Source of the DNA: Xanthobacter sp. NM-25
GTDB lineage: Bacteria; Pseudomonadota; Alphaproteobacteria; Rhizobiales; Xanthobacteraceae
DNA length: 64,000 bases
Direction of reading: 5' to 3'
NCBI RefSeq assembly: GCF_022138605.1
Contig: NZ_JACBFS010000004.1
Location: 372,001 to 436,000 of the forward strand
Under the pieces are notes generated by a model. That model searched no databases. It saw nothing but the letters and a program-made list of their open reading frames with translations, and had not been told where the DNA came from. The translations under genes were made by a program, and so were the position numbers. Positions within the stretch are counted from its first letter, which is position 1, and every line of letters begins with the position of its first letter. This document shows, in pieces, positions 51,262 through 59,619 of the stretch.

Positions 51262-52757
51262 GGGGATCTCCTCAGCAGGTCGTATCGTGAGCAGTCGGCG
51301 CTCGGGGCATGGCGTAGGCGCAAGGCATCGGGCGTGATGATGGTGATGGGGGCTGCAGGCTCACGGCGTCGGGCGAGAATGTTGAGGATCACGTCGGCTG
51401 AGTGGACGCCCTGGCCGAGAGCTTCGGCGCAGGCCGCATCGACCGCGGGCAAACCGTCGCTCAGCACGCTGGTGAGGATGTCCACCATCTGCCGGTCCCC
51501 ATCGGTGGCACCGGTGAGCTTGCGCCGGACGCGATCGAGGCTGGTGGGCAGAACCCAGTCCTTGAACGGAGCCCCGTTCCTGAGGGCGCCGGGCTTGCGC
51601 GCCAGCACCGGCACATAGTGCCAGGGGTCGAAGATGGTCTGGTCCCGGCCGAAGCAGCGCGGGTGGGACCCGACCTGCCGCCCATCCTGGCGCAGCTCGA
51701 TCCGCTCCGCATAGGCCCGGACCTCGACCGGGCGTCCCACGGCGCTGGCGGAGACTGAATACCGGTTGTTATCGAAGCGGACCAGACAGGTCTTGGACAC
51801 GGAGGCGGGCACGGAATGGAAGCCGTCGAACCGGCCGGCATAAGGCACCAGGGCTGGACGCTCCGCTTCGAAGGTCTGCCAGATGGTCTCCTCCCGCCGC
51901 TCGGGATGCGGGTGCCCCTTGGCGTAGGCGATGCACTGGTCCAGCAGCCAGGCGTTCAGCTCGTCATAGCTCTTCACCCGAAGCCGGGGGGTGAAGAAGC
52001 GCTCCCGCACCAGGCCGACCTGGTTCTCCACCTGCCCCTTCTCCCAGCCTGAGGCCGGCGTGCAGGCCACGGGATCGACGAGAAAGTGGCTGCACATCTG
52101 GAGGAAGCGGCGATTATAGGCCCGCTCCTTGCCCACGAAGATCGCATCGACCGCGGTCTTCATGTTGTCGTAGATGCCGCGGGTGCAACAGCCCTTGAAG
52201 AAGGCGAAGGCCCGATCGTGGGCGTCGAATACCATCTCCTGCGTCTCGCGCGGATAGGCCCGCACGAACAGCATCCGCGAATGGCACAGCCGCACATGGG
52301 CGACGCGCACCGACACCGTGGTGCCGTTGATCAGGACGATCTCGTGGCTCCAGTCGAACTGGTAGGCCTCGCCGGGCGCGAAGCTCAGGGGCACGTAGGC
52401 CGCAGCCGTCATCGTCGCCTGCGCCCGCCGCCAGCCCTTGGCATAGCGGCGTAGCGCATCGTAGCTGCCCTCATACCCCTGGTTGCGCAGCTCCTCGAAG
52501 ATGCGGATCAGCGTCAGCCGCTCCCGCGCCGGCTTCCCTTCGTTGCCGGCGAGCAGCCCATCCAGGGCTTCCCGCCAGGGCCCGATCCGCGGCAGCGGCT
52601 GCACCTCCCGCTCGTAGCTGAAGGCCGTCGCTCCGGTCCGCAGCACCTTGCGCACCGTGTTCCGTGAGACGTGCAGCTCCCGCACGATCTCCTTGATGGA
52701 CTTGCCGCGCACGAAATGCTCGCGCCGGATCCGCGCAATCGTATCCACGCCCTTCAT
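51258..52757 (-). CDS. istA: IS21-family transposase IstA
   Basis: This 499-residue DDE transposase has an N-terminal helix-turn-helix (HFVRGKSIKEIVRELHVSRNTVRKVLR), followed by an RNase H-like core with YQFDWSHEIVLING (first Asp), FDAHDRAFAFFKGCCTRGIYDNMKTAVD (second Asp) and EKGQVENQVGLVRERFF (Glu). The C-terminal part binds DNA. No frameshift is visible. A strongly similar family is common in rhizobia and Xanthobacteraceae. Confidence 0.95.
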   Translation of the reverse strand: MKGVDTIARIRREHFVRGKSIKEIVRELHVSRNTVRKVLRTGATAFSYEREVQPLPRIGPWREALDGLLAGNEGKPARERLTLIRIFEELRNQGYEGSYDALRRYAKGWRRAQATMTAAAYVPLSFAPGEAYQFDWSHEIVLINGTTVSVRVAHVRLCHSRMLFVRAYPRETQEMVFDAHDRAFAFFKGCCTRGIYDNMKTAVDAIFVGKERAYNRRFLQMCSHFLVDPVACTPASGWEKGQVENQVGLVRERFFTPRLRVKSYDELNAWLLDQCIAYAKGHPHPERREETIWQTFEAERPALVPYAGRFDGFHSVPASVSKTCLVRFDNNRYSVSASAVGRPVEVRAYAERIELRQDGRQVGSHPRCFGRDQTIFDPWHYVPVLARKPGALRNGAPFKDWVLPTSLDRVRRKLTGATDGDRQMVDILTSVLSDGLPAVDAACAEALGQGVHSADVILNILARRREPAAPITIITPDALRLRHAPSADCSRYDLLRRSP

Positions 52758-52955
52758 CCCCAGCCCGCCCGTCGCAACAAAACGACGGACAATGAGCTGA
52801 GAGGGGGGTCAAAATTACACGCCGATCCCCCTCACAACGGGGTCAATCTTCCATGCCGAAACACAAAAATGACCCTTTCGGAGCCGGACACCAACTCCTT
52901 CCGCCGAAAGCTCAATCGTACCAACTTGCCATGGCGAACGACGATGGTGTCGAGC

Positions 52956-54791
52956 CTATACCGCCGGTGGCGTTGCTGGCCGTGCTGAGGCGGGAAGATC
53001 GTAAAGCGCCTGGAAGACCCGCTCCTCCGCCGTGTCGCGCTGCTTGCGGCCGTTTTCGATAGCCTCGGAGACACGGTCAATCGCCTCCCGCTCACGACGC
53101 AGATTGCCATCGTCCTCCGGCAGTGGCTGCCGGCGTTTCTCGATCAGGCGCGCGAGTGCAGCGACGCCATGCATCCATGGGCTGAAGGATTCCGACATCA
53201 GGTAGCGGCTCGTGCGCATGGGATGGAGCCATTCGAGCGTTGCCGCGGTCCAGGGATTGGAGGCCATACGCACGAATGGGCTGACCATGGTCTTGTAGAA
53301 CTGCTCGTTCACCTCTGAGCGATGGCGAACCTGCTCGAATGCTGCCCGGGGCGTCTCGAACCGCAGATCCTCGACGGCCCGCTCGTCGAACCGGACCGAG
53401 TATTCCGGCTTGCGGCAGTCCGGATCGCCGGTCGGATTGTCGATCTTCATCTCGTAGAGACCGGGAGCGAGGGTCTCGATCTCGCCGAGGCTTTCGAGGA
53501 TTGCGCGATGTTCGAACCTCGCCACCTTGGCTGACACGAAAATGCCGAGATGGCCGGCATGGGGGTTCGTCAGGTAGATGATGCGCTGACCAGCGGCCTT
53601 GAGATCGTCGGTATCTTTGTACACCACCGGGATCCAACCGAGCGCCTGGTGCGGCGGGGTGATGTTGTCGCCATAGGAGGCGAAGATCACCAGCGGATTG
53701 CGAATGCGCCGAAGGTCGGCGACGCACCCTTCGCAGATCCGCATCTTTCCCTCCTCGAGGCGATTGCCGATGAAGAGGTTCTCGACGATGGCGACGATCT
53801 CTTCCCGGCTGAGCAAATAGAAGCCATTCCACCACCGCTCGAACTCCAGGAAGCGCTCCCGTTCCGTGTCGACATGCGTGAACAGGTTGGCGTATTTTTC
53901 CCAGACGGCTTCGGGCTGAAGATTCTCGAAATTGAAGGCGAGCCACGCACCGTCCAGGCGGCCGTCGTTGAGATCGGCGAGAAGATGGGTAGCCCAGACG
54001 CCGCCAAGCAGCCCGCCGGCGATCCGCATCGGATTGACGCCTGATTCTCCCGCCCAATAGGAGAGCGGAGAGCCGTTGAGCACGGCCGGGCCGACCAAGC
54101 CTTCGCAATCCGCCGAGAGCAAGGTGATCGCCCAGCCGGCCTGACAGTTGCCATAGAGCACCGGAGGCTTGCCGGGGTGGCGTTTGACCACGTCCTCGAC
54201 GAAGCGCCGGAGCGTGTGCAGCACATCGGCTAGGGTTTGGCCCGCGCAGGGTTCAGGAAAGAAGGAAACGAAATAGACCGGATAGCCCTCGTGCATGGCG
54301 ATCCCAACCTCGGAGTCGCGCTTGAAGCCGCCGATGCCGGGCCCATGGCCGGCTCGAGGGTCGAGGACAACGACGGGCGGCTTCGCCGGATCGACACAAT
54401 CCTCAATGCAATCGTCGCCGATCCGGGTAATCCGCAGGAGGGCGTAGTTGACGGGTCGCTCGAAGCGGCGGGCATCGACCAGCGTCTCATAATCGAAGTC
54501 GAGAAGCGGCGGCTTGCCGGCCCGCTCATGCGCGATCATGTTGTTGGCGCGCTGGCGCAGCGTATCCCAGAACAGAATCGACCGTTCGAAGAAATCCCGC
54601 TGATAGGCGAACGGATCATCGATGTTGATCGGCGGTCCGGCTGGATTCGCCGCGACGGCCGGTTCCGGGCTCTTCAGCGCGGCGGCCGCTGCGATATCCC
54701 GCCGAACAGCCAATTGCCGACCCGGCGACGCCTTCGGCTGGTCAATCAGCGCGGAATCCGATCTTGCTTCGGGCATCACCATCTCCATCAT
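52956..54791 (-). CDS. DUF3141 protein (PHA-synthase-like alpha/beta hydrolase fold)
   Basis: About 611 residues. The core (INIDDPFAYQRDFFERSILFWDTLRQRANN, VVVLDPRAGHGPGIGGFKRDSEVGIAMHEGYPVYFVSF, HPGKPPVLYGNCQAGWAITLLSA, GDNITPPHQALGW) has the alpha/beta hydrolase layout of PHA synthases. The nucleophile-like Cys sits in G-N-C-Q-A, where true PhaC has G-x-C-x-G. DUF3141 genes commonly stand beside phasin, thiolase and phaB genes on acquired islands, as here. Whether it makes a polymer is unknown. It is convergent with nothing and begins an apparent minus-strand module. Confidence 0.82.
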   Translation of the reverse strand: MMEMVMPEARSDSALIDQPKASPGRQLAVRRDIAAAAALKSPEPAVAANPAGPPINIDDPFAYQRDFFERSILFWDTLRQRANNMIAHERAGKPPLLDFDYETLVDARRFERPVNYALLRITRIGDDCIEDCVDPAKPPVVVLDPRAGHGPGIGGFKRDSEVGIAMHEGYPVYFVSFFPEPCAGQTLADVLHTLRRFVEDVVKRHPGKPPVLYGNCQAGWAITLLSADCEGLVGPAVLNGSPLSYWAGESGVNPMRIAGGLLGGVWATHLLADLNDGRLDGAWLAFNFENLQPEAVWEKYANLFTHVDTERERFLEFERWWNGFYLLSREEIVAIVENLFIGNRLEEGKMRICEGCVADLRRIRNPLVIFASYGDNITPPHQALGWIPVVYKDTDDLKAAGQRIIYLTNPHAGHLGIFVSAKVARFEHRAILESLGEIETLAPGLYEMKIDNPTGDPDCRKPEYSVRFDERAVEDLRFETPRAAFEQVRHRSEVNEQFYKTMVSPFVRMASNPWTAATLEWLHPMRTSRYLMSESFSPWMHGVAALARLIEKRRQPLPEDDGNLRREREAIDRVSEAIENGRKQRDTAEERVFQALYDLPASARPATPPAV

Positions 54792-54903
54792 CCGATCTTT
54801 AGGGCGAGGACGTTGAACAGCGGCCAGAAGTCAGGATGCTGTGTCAGCCATATACCAAGGTCTCGACAAGACCCCGCCGAACGCTCTTCAACCCAGCGTG
54901 CGG

Positions 54904-55341
54904 CTAAGATGCCTTGACGCTGCTTCTGGCGTCAGGGGTTTCAGTTGCTTGCTGACGAATCTCACCTGCGGTCTCCCGTGCCATGTTCGCGCAGTATTGC
55001 TGGACCTTCTGCGAGAGCTCGAGCCAGGTCTTCGTCTGCAGCGACGTCTCTTCCAGGATGGCCGCCATGACGCCCGATTCTGCGGCGACCACGTCCTGCG
55101 GTCGCCGGCACTGGACGAATTCCAGAAGCGAGCGTCCGATACGCTCGTTGGCGCCGAGGAGAGTGCTCATCTGAGCGCTGTATGTCTCGCCATAGGCCTT
55201 CTGCAGATCGGTCGTGAATGCCTGGAACCGTTTGAACTGGCCGTCGAGCTTGCCGGTATTGTCGACGCCCGACAGTCCCCACCATGTGAATACAGCGTTC
55301 ACGCGATCGAAACCAACGGGCGCTTCACTCTTCGTAGCCAT
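54904..55341 (-). CDS. Phasin family protein
   Basis: About 145 residues, mostly amphipathic helix: VNAVFTWWGLSGVDNTGKLDGQFKRFQAFTTDLQKAYGETYSAQMSTLLGANERIGRSLLEFVQCRRPQDVVAAESGVMAAILEETSLQTKTWLELSQKVQQYCANMARE. Phasins coat polyhydroxyalkanoate granules. AAGGAG lies 7 bases before the ATG at 55341. Five more in-frame codons upstream are unlikely to be translated. It lies between the DUF3141 and thiolase genes on the same strand, the usual partners. Confidence 0.83.
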   Translation of the reverse strand: MATKSEAPVGFDRVNAVFTWWGLSGVDNTGKLDGQFKRFQAFTTDLQKAYGETYSAQMSTLLGANERIGRSLLEFVQCRRPQDVVAAESGVMAAILEETSLQTKTWLELSQKVQQYCANMARETAGEIRQQATETPDARSSVKAS

Positions 55342-55425
55342 TGTTCTCTCCTTCATTATTTGGTTGCGGCTTCAGGAATTCGACGTTCGGTTTATTGTCA
55401 CGGGTCGCTTTTTTCGCTCTCGCGG

Positions 55426-56613
55426 TCAGTGGAGAGCCTCAAGCGCCAACGCGACCCCCTGACCGCCGCCGATGCACAGCGTCACCAATCCGCGCCGGAT
55501 ACCGTCTCGGTGCATCGCGTGAAGGAGGCGGGTCGTCAGCACGGCTCCTGTCGCACCGATCGGATGGCCATGTGCGATGGCGCCGCCCTCGACATTGACG
55601 ATGTCCTCGGGGAGCCCGAGTTCCCCGATGAGCGCCAAGACGATCGCCGCGAAGGCCTCGTTGATCTCCACGCGCTCGACGTCGCCGAGCGTCCAACCAG
55701 CGCGATCCAAGGCCTGCCGCACCGCGGGAACAGGCCCGAGACCGAACAGGCCGGGTTCGACCGCGCCGACCCCGAAGGCCACAAGACGGGCCATCGGCGT
55801 CAGGCCATGCTTCTCGGCCCAGCGGGCATCCGCAACGATCATGCCCGCGGCGCCGCTGTTGAGGCCCGGTGCATTGCCGGCGGTAATGGTTCCATCCTTG
55901 CGGAAAGCCGGCTTCAGCTTGGCCAGCGACTCCAGCGTTGCGTCCGGGCGGTTGTGCTCATCCTTGTCGAAGATCGTCGGCCCCTTGCGACCGGGGATTT
56001 CGATCGGCGCGATCTCGGCATTGAACATGCCGGCCGCCTGCGCCGCGCCAAAGCGCTGCTGCGTCCGCTCCGCCCAGCGGTCCTGCGCCTCGCGCGTCAC
56101 CTGAAACTTGCTGACGAGGTCCTCGGTCACCAAGCCCGAGTGGTGATCGGAGAAGGCGTCGTTGAGGCCGTCGCGCAGCATGCTGTCGTAGATTTGGGCA
56201 TCGCCCATGCGGTAGCCCCACCGTCCGCCAGACATCAGGTAGGGCGATTGGTCCATGTTCTCCATGCCGCCGGCGATGGCGCTCTCGGCGAGGCCGAGCA
56301 TGATCTCCTGCGCGGCGGTCGCGATCGCTTGTGCACCCGAGCCACATACCCGGTTTATGGTCATCGCTGGAACGCCGACCGGAATGCCGGCCGTGATCGC
56401 CGCCTGCCGCGCTGGGTTCATCTTGGCGCCGGCCTGGACGACCTGCCCCATCACCACGGTGCCGATCGCGCCGTCTGCGATCTTCGCGCGCGACAATATT
56501 TCCCTGATCACCACCGCCCCGAGATCGGGTGCCGCTATGTCCTTCAGCGTTCCGCCATACGTGCCGATGGCTGTCCGCACCGGGGCGCAGAGCACGACGT
56601 TCGACTGTGCCAT
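55426..56613 (-). CDS. phaA: Acetyl-CoA acetyltransferase (thiolase)
   Basis: This 395-residue thiolase condenses two acetyl-CoA to acetoacetyl-CoA, the first step of PHB synthesis. Active-site residues are Cys in NRVCGSGAQAIATA (near 88), His in GGAIAHGHPIGATGA (near 350) and Cys in LCIGGGQGVALALE (near 380). Start ATG 56613 has AAAGGA upstream and a standard N-terminus (MAQSNVVLCAPVRTAIGTYGG). The following reductase gene phaB, normally a partner, is reduced to a C-terminal stump immediately upstream. Confidence 0.92.
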   Translation of the reverse strand: MAQSNVVLCAPVRTAIGTYGGTLKDIAAPDLGAVVIREILSRAKIADGAIGTVVMGQVVQAGAKMNPARQAAITAGIPVGVPAMTINRVCGSGAQAIATAAQEIMLGLAESAIAGGMENMDQSPYLMSGGRWGYRMGDAQIYDSMLRDGLNDAFSDHHSGLVTEDLVSKFQVTREAQDRWAERTQQRFGAAQAAGMFNAEIAPIEIPGRKGPTIFDKDEHNRPDATLESLAKLKPAFRKDGTITAGNAPGLNSGAAGMIVADARWAEKHGLTPMARLVAFGVGAVEPGLFGLGPVPAVRQALDRAGWTLGDVERVEINEAFAAIVLALIGELGLPEDIVNVEGGAIAHGHPIGATGAVLTTRLLHAMHRDGIRRGLVTLCIGGGQGVALALEALH

Positions 56614-56642
56614 GTGGATGTCCTTTCTATTTCCGGGGGGCG

Positions 56643-56852
56643 CCATGCCATGAACAGGCCGCCATTGGCGGTGACCTTCGAGCCCGTGACGAACGTTGCC
56701 TCCCCGCTCACCAAGAACCGGACGATGCGTGCGACCTCGTCGGCATTGCCCAGCCACCCGACAGGGATTTGCCCCTCGATTTTTGCAAGAGTATCTTCAG
56801 ACATGGCATCAAGCGTGTCCGTTGCGATGTAGCCGGGCGCGACAACATTCAT
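56643..56852 (-). pseudogene. phaB: C-terminal stump of acetoacetyl-CoA reductase (phaB)
   Basis: About 70 residues (NVVAPGYIATDTLDAMSEDTLAKIEGQIPVGWLGNADEVARIVRFLVSGEATFVTGSKVTANGGLFM) match the C-terminal third of PhaB-type short-chain dehydrogenases. The first roughly 170 residues, including the cofactor loop and catalytic Ser-Tyr-Lys, are missing. The sigma-factor gene lies immediately upstream, so a deletion or rearrangement removed them. The normal stop after GGLFM is also lost and the frame runs on past the thiolase start. It cannot be functional. Confidence 0.85.
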
Positions 56853-56867
56853 CTGTGTTCATTGCAT

Positions 56868-57548
56868 TCATCCGTCCTGGGGCGGCGACTTGGTTTCGTC
56901 GGCGAGACCGCGAGCTCGTTGGCGAATGCGCTCGGCCTCATCGCACCGGCAATCGAGAAAGCCGTGGACCGGACAGGTCAGGCACATTTCCTCGAGCCTC
57001 TTGCGGAGCGCCTGGCGCCCCCTGTGGAGCCTGACCGCGATGTTGTTGAGCGTGGTGCCGAGGCTGGCGGCGATCCGATCACGCGGCTCGCCAAGAATGT
57101 CAGAGCGCCAGACGACGTCGGCATATTCGGGCTTGAGCGTCGGTAGCAGCTTATGCAGGCAGTTACAGACGGCCTCGTCGGTTTCTCGATCCGGCTCGAT
57201 CGGCAGGCTCTCCACATCCGACTGGTCCATGTCGACCTCCTGGCGACGGCGTCTGATGGCGCGTCGCTGGTGATCGACGAGGGTGGTCGCCAGAATGCGC
57301 CCGAGCCAACCGCGAACCGTGCGGACGTCCCGCAACTGCCAGGCGCGCTCGAGCGCCCGAAGCGAGAACTGCTGCAACAACTCTTCGGCCTCGTCCCGGC
57401 TGCCTACCCGATGATGCAGAAAGACCAGAAATTCTTCGCGTGCCTCGACAAGCGCTCGTCGTACAGCCGCGTCCGCCGGCTTCGCGGCTTCCTGTCCTTC
57501 CGCATCACCTTCCGAATGCCGGACATCCTCTTCATGCCTATTGGTCAT
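56868..57548 (-). CDS. ECF-type sigma-70 factor with Cys-rich C-terminal tail
   Basis: A 226-residue sigma factor. Region 2 is FLVFLHHRVGSRDEAEELLQQFSLRALERAWQLRDVRTVRGWLGRILATTLVDHQRRAIRRR and region 4 is LLPTLKPEYADVVWRSDILGEPRDRIAASLGTTLNNIAVRLHRGRQALRKRLEEMC. After region 4 comes a C-terminal extension, CLTCPVHGFLDCRCDEAE, with at least five Cys and a His that could bind metal and act as a built-in redox or metal switch. No anti-sigma gene is visible beside it. It adjoins the phaB stump, with the periplasmic-protein gene divergent. Its promoter targets are unknown. Confidence 0.87.
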   Translation of the reverse strand: MTNRHEEDVRHSEGDAEGQEAAKPADAAVRRALVEAREEFLVFLHHRVGSRDEAEELLQQFSLRALERAWQLRDVRTVRGWLGRILATTLVDHQRRAIRRRRQEVDMDQSDVESLPIEPDRETDEAVCNCLHKLLPTLKPEYADVVWRSDILGEPRDRIAASLGTTLNNIAVRLHRGRQALRKRLEEMCLTCPVHGFLDCRCDEAERIRQRARGLADETKSPPQDG

Positions 57549-57817
57549 CGTCCAGCCAAATCTTTCAATGGTTGAGACGTATTCTTAAACTGTCCCTATC
57601 AGAACCAGACAGAATTTGACGTTACGACCGCACCCACCCACGTTCTTTAACGCAGATCAAGCTTTCCTCTGCCAACCCTCGTTATGAATTCCTCTTGGAT
57701 ATCTGCCTTTCTGGCTGCGGCGGGCTGCTATCGCGGCGGGTTCGGAACGGAGCGCCCCCCGCCGGTGCTTCGCACGCCGCCGTAGAGCTTTGGCCAGAGG
57801 TGGGAGGGCTTACGACC

Positions 57818-58126
57818 ATGCGAGCAAGGAGTGTCGGAGTGGCGCTGAGCTTGCTTCTGCTTTCTGGATTGGCCCACACCACGGCAGCGGCCCCTAGCGG
57901 CGACAGCAGGGTCGTCAGCGATGTCCAGATCTATATGGGAATCCTGCTGTCGGAATTGATCCGCGGTCATCCGCAAGGCCACACGGAGAATTCCATGCAT
58001 AGCGGGCAGCCCGCCACCCGCGGGGAATTCCATATCGTTGGGTCACTGTGCAAAGCCTCCGCTTTTCGCTGGATGGGAAACAGAGTGAGCGGGCACATCG
58101 ACATCCGCCGCATCAATCTTGTGTAA
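57818..58126 (+). CDS. Truncated periplasmic protein of a metal-island family
   Basis: A 102-residue gene with a signal peptide (MRARSVGVALSLLLLSGLAHTTAAA) and the segment DVQIYMGILLSELIRGHPQGHTENSMHSGQPATRGEFHIV. This resembles the first half of periplasmic proteins found on metal-resistance islands, which normally continue with a domain of about 60-80 more residues. After GEFHIV the resemblance stops and the frame runs to 58126, overlapping the 3' end of the oppositely oriented cfa gene by 84 bases. A frameshift or deletion is therefore likely. GGGAGGG lies about 9 bases before the ATG. Confidence 0.55.
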   Translation: MRARSVGVALSLLLLSGLAHTTAAAPSGDSRVVSDVQIYMGILLSELIRGHPQGHTENSMHSGQPATRGEFHIVGSLCKASAFRWMGNRVSGHIDIRRINLV

Positions 58127-59443
58127 TCGCTCCCAGTTCTGGATGTAATCGCGGGTCAACGGCGCGGCATTGACACGCTTACTCACCTGAATCTGGAAAT
58201 TGATCAGGCCACCGTGACGAAAGGCTGCTTCGCAACTGGCCAGGTAGAATTCCCACATGAGACAGAACCGCTGGTCATAGATTTCCGCGACGCGCCCACG
58301 GTTTGCGATGAAGCGTTGCCGCCACGCCTTCAGCGTTTCTGCATAGTGCAGCCGCAGTATCTCGATGTCGGTGACGTACAGCCCCGCCTGCTCGATGGCG
58401 GGCAGAATCTCTGACAGCGCCGGGACGTACCCACCCGGAAAGATGTACTTGTTGATCCAGGCGTTGGCCGCGCCCGGACCATCGGCGCGCCCAATCGTAT
58501 GGATCATTGCGACCCCGTCGTTCGTCAGGAGGCTCCTGACCTTCTTGAAGTATTCGCGGTAATGTCCCACCCCGACATGCTCGAACATGCCGACCGAGAC
58601 GATGCGGTCGTACCGGCCTTCTTCTTGGCGATAGTCTTTCAGTAGGAATCTCACCCGGTCCCCCAAGCCGGTCTCGGCAGCGCGGCGTTCGGAGTATGCG
58701 TGTTGCTCGGTCGAAAGTGTCAGGCCTGTCACGTCAACAGCGGCGATCTGGGCAAGATAAAGGCTGAGCCCACCCCACCCCGATCCGATGTCGAGAATCC
58801 GCTGTCCTGAGCTCAGTAGCAACTTAGCCGCCAGGTGCCGCTTCTTTTGTTCTTGCGCGCGCTCAAGGGTGTCGTCGCTAGAATTGTAGTACGCACAGGA
58901 ATACTGACGGTCTGCGTCTAGAAATTGCTCATAGAGTGTGTCCGAGAGGTCGTAGTGGTGCGCGACGTTCGCACGTGCGACTGGGATGGGATTGTGCTGA
59001 ACAAAGCGTCGGACGAGGCGACTCAGGGATGCACGCGCGCGCCTTACCCCTTGGCCAGAACTCGAGCCGATGTTTGAAAAGCAGATATCCAGAAAACCGT
59101 AAATATCCCCGTCATCCACCAATAGCGCGCCATCCATGTAGGCCTCGCCGAGGGCAAGATCTGGATTGAGGAGCAGGCGCGGAATCACAGCTGGATCCAC
59201 AATACGAATCGTAATCGACGGTGTGCCATTGCCGATGTGATGGATGCCTCCGTTCGGAGCGATCACAGTCAATCTACCGTCGTGGATGATCTGCCCGAGC
59301 ATCTTCCGCAACAGGAGCATTGTCGCATTCGTGCTCACGTTTTTGAGCGACCGAATTGGGCTTGATCGGCTCACTTCGATATCAATCGATTGGTGCCTCT
59401 CAGAAACGGCGGAAGCAGACGAAGGATCGGATGGGATGCTCAT
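58043..59443 (-). CDS. cfa: Cyclopropane-fatty-acyl-phospholipid synthase
   Basis: About 466 residues. SAM-binding motif I is RILDIGSGWGGLSLYLAQI; other family blocks are VAHHYDLSDTLYEQFLDADRQYSCAYYNSSDDTLERAQEQKKRHLAAKLLL, SVGMFEHVGVGHYREYFKKVRSLL and NKYIFPGGYVPALSEILPAIEQAGL. It would add a methylene bridge to unsaturated phospholipid acyl chains, protecting membranes against acid and solvent stress. The ATG at 59443 is preferred; the open frame extends to 59521 in a region without resemblance. Codon use is less GC-rich than the left half of the window. Confidence 0.9.
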   Translation of the reverse strand: MSIPSDPSSASAVSERHQSIDIEVSRSSPIRSLKNVSTNATMLLLRKMLGQIIHDGRLTVIAPNGGIHHIGNGTPSITIRIVDPAVIPRLLLNPDLALGEAYMDGALLVDDGDIYGFLDICFSNIGSSSGQGVRRARASLSRLVRRFVQHNPIPVARANVAHHYDLSDTLYEQFLDADRQYSCAYYNSSDDTLERAQEQKKRHLAAKLLLSSGQRILDIGSGWGGLSLYLAQIAAVDVTGLTLSTEQHAYSERRAAETGLGDRVRFLLKDYRQEEGRYDRIVSVGMFEHVGVGHYREYFKKVRSLLTNDGVAMIHTIGRADGPGAANAWINKYIFPGGYVPALSEILPAIEQAGLYVTDIEILRLHYAETLKAWRQRFIANRGRVAEIYDQRFCLMWEFYLASCEAAFRHGGLINFQIQVSKRVNAAPLTRDYIQNWERLHKIDAADVDVPAHSVSHPAKSGGFAQ

Positions 59444-59619
59444 TCTCGGACCCACGCTGACGACGGTTGGCTGCCAATCAACCCTGCAGGGCGGGCGCGT
59501 TCTTTGATTGGAGTTAAACATCGGTATTCGATGATGGCTTCAATCGATCGCCGATGAGAGCGGCCGCGACGACGGCTCGGGTGCCCCGTGAATGCACGAT
59601 CGACCCAAGGAGATCTTCA

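Larger units (their letters stand above)
50405..52836 (-). mobile_element. IS21-family insertion sequence (istA, istB)
   Basis: A complete-looking element of about 2.4 kb. Left and right ends share, in inverted orientation, ATCGGCGTG followed within 6 bases by TGACCCCC (left 50410 onward; right on the minus strand from 52826). Several internal TTGACCCC copies near both ends resemble the multiple transposase-binding repeats of IS21 elements. istA and istB are intact and overlap by 4 bases. The exact tips and any 4-8-base target duplication were not resolved by eye, because extra TTGACCCC sequence continues to about 52850 on the right. Confidence 0.85.
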
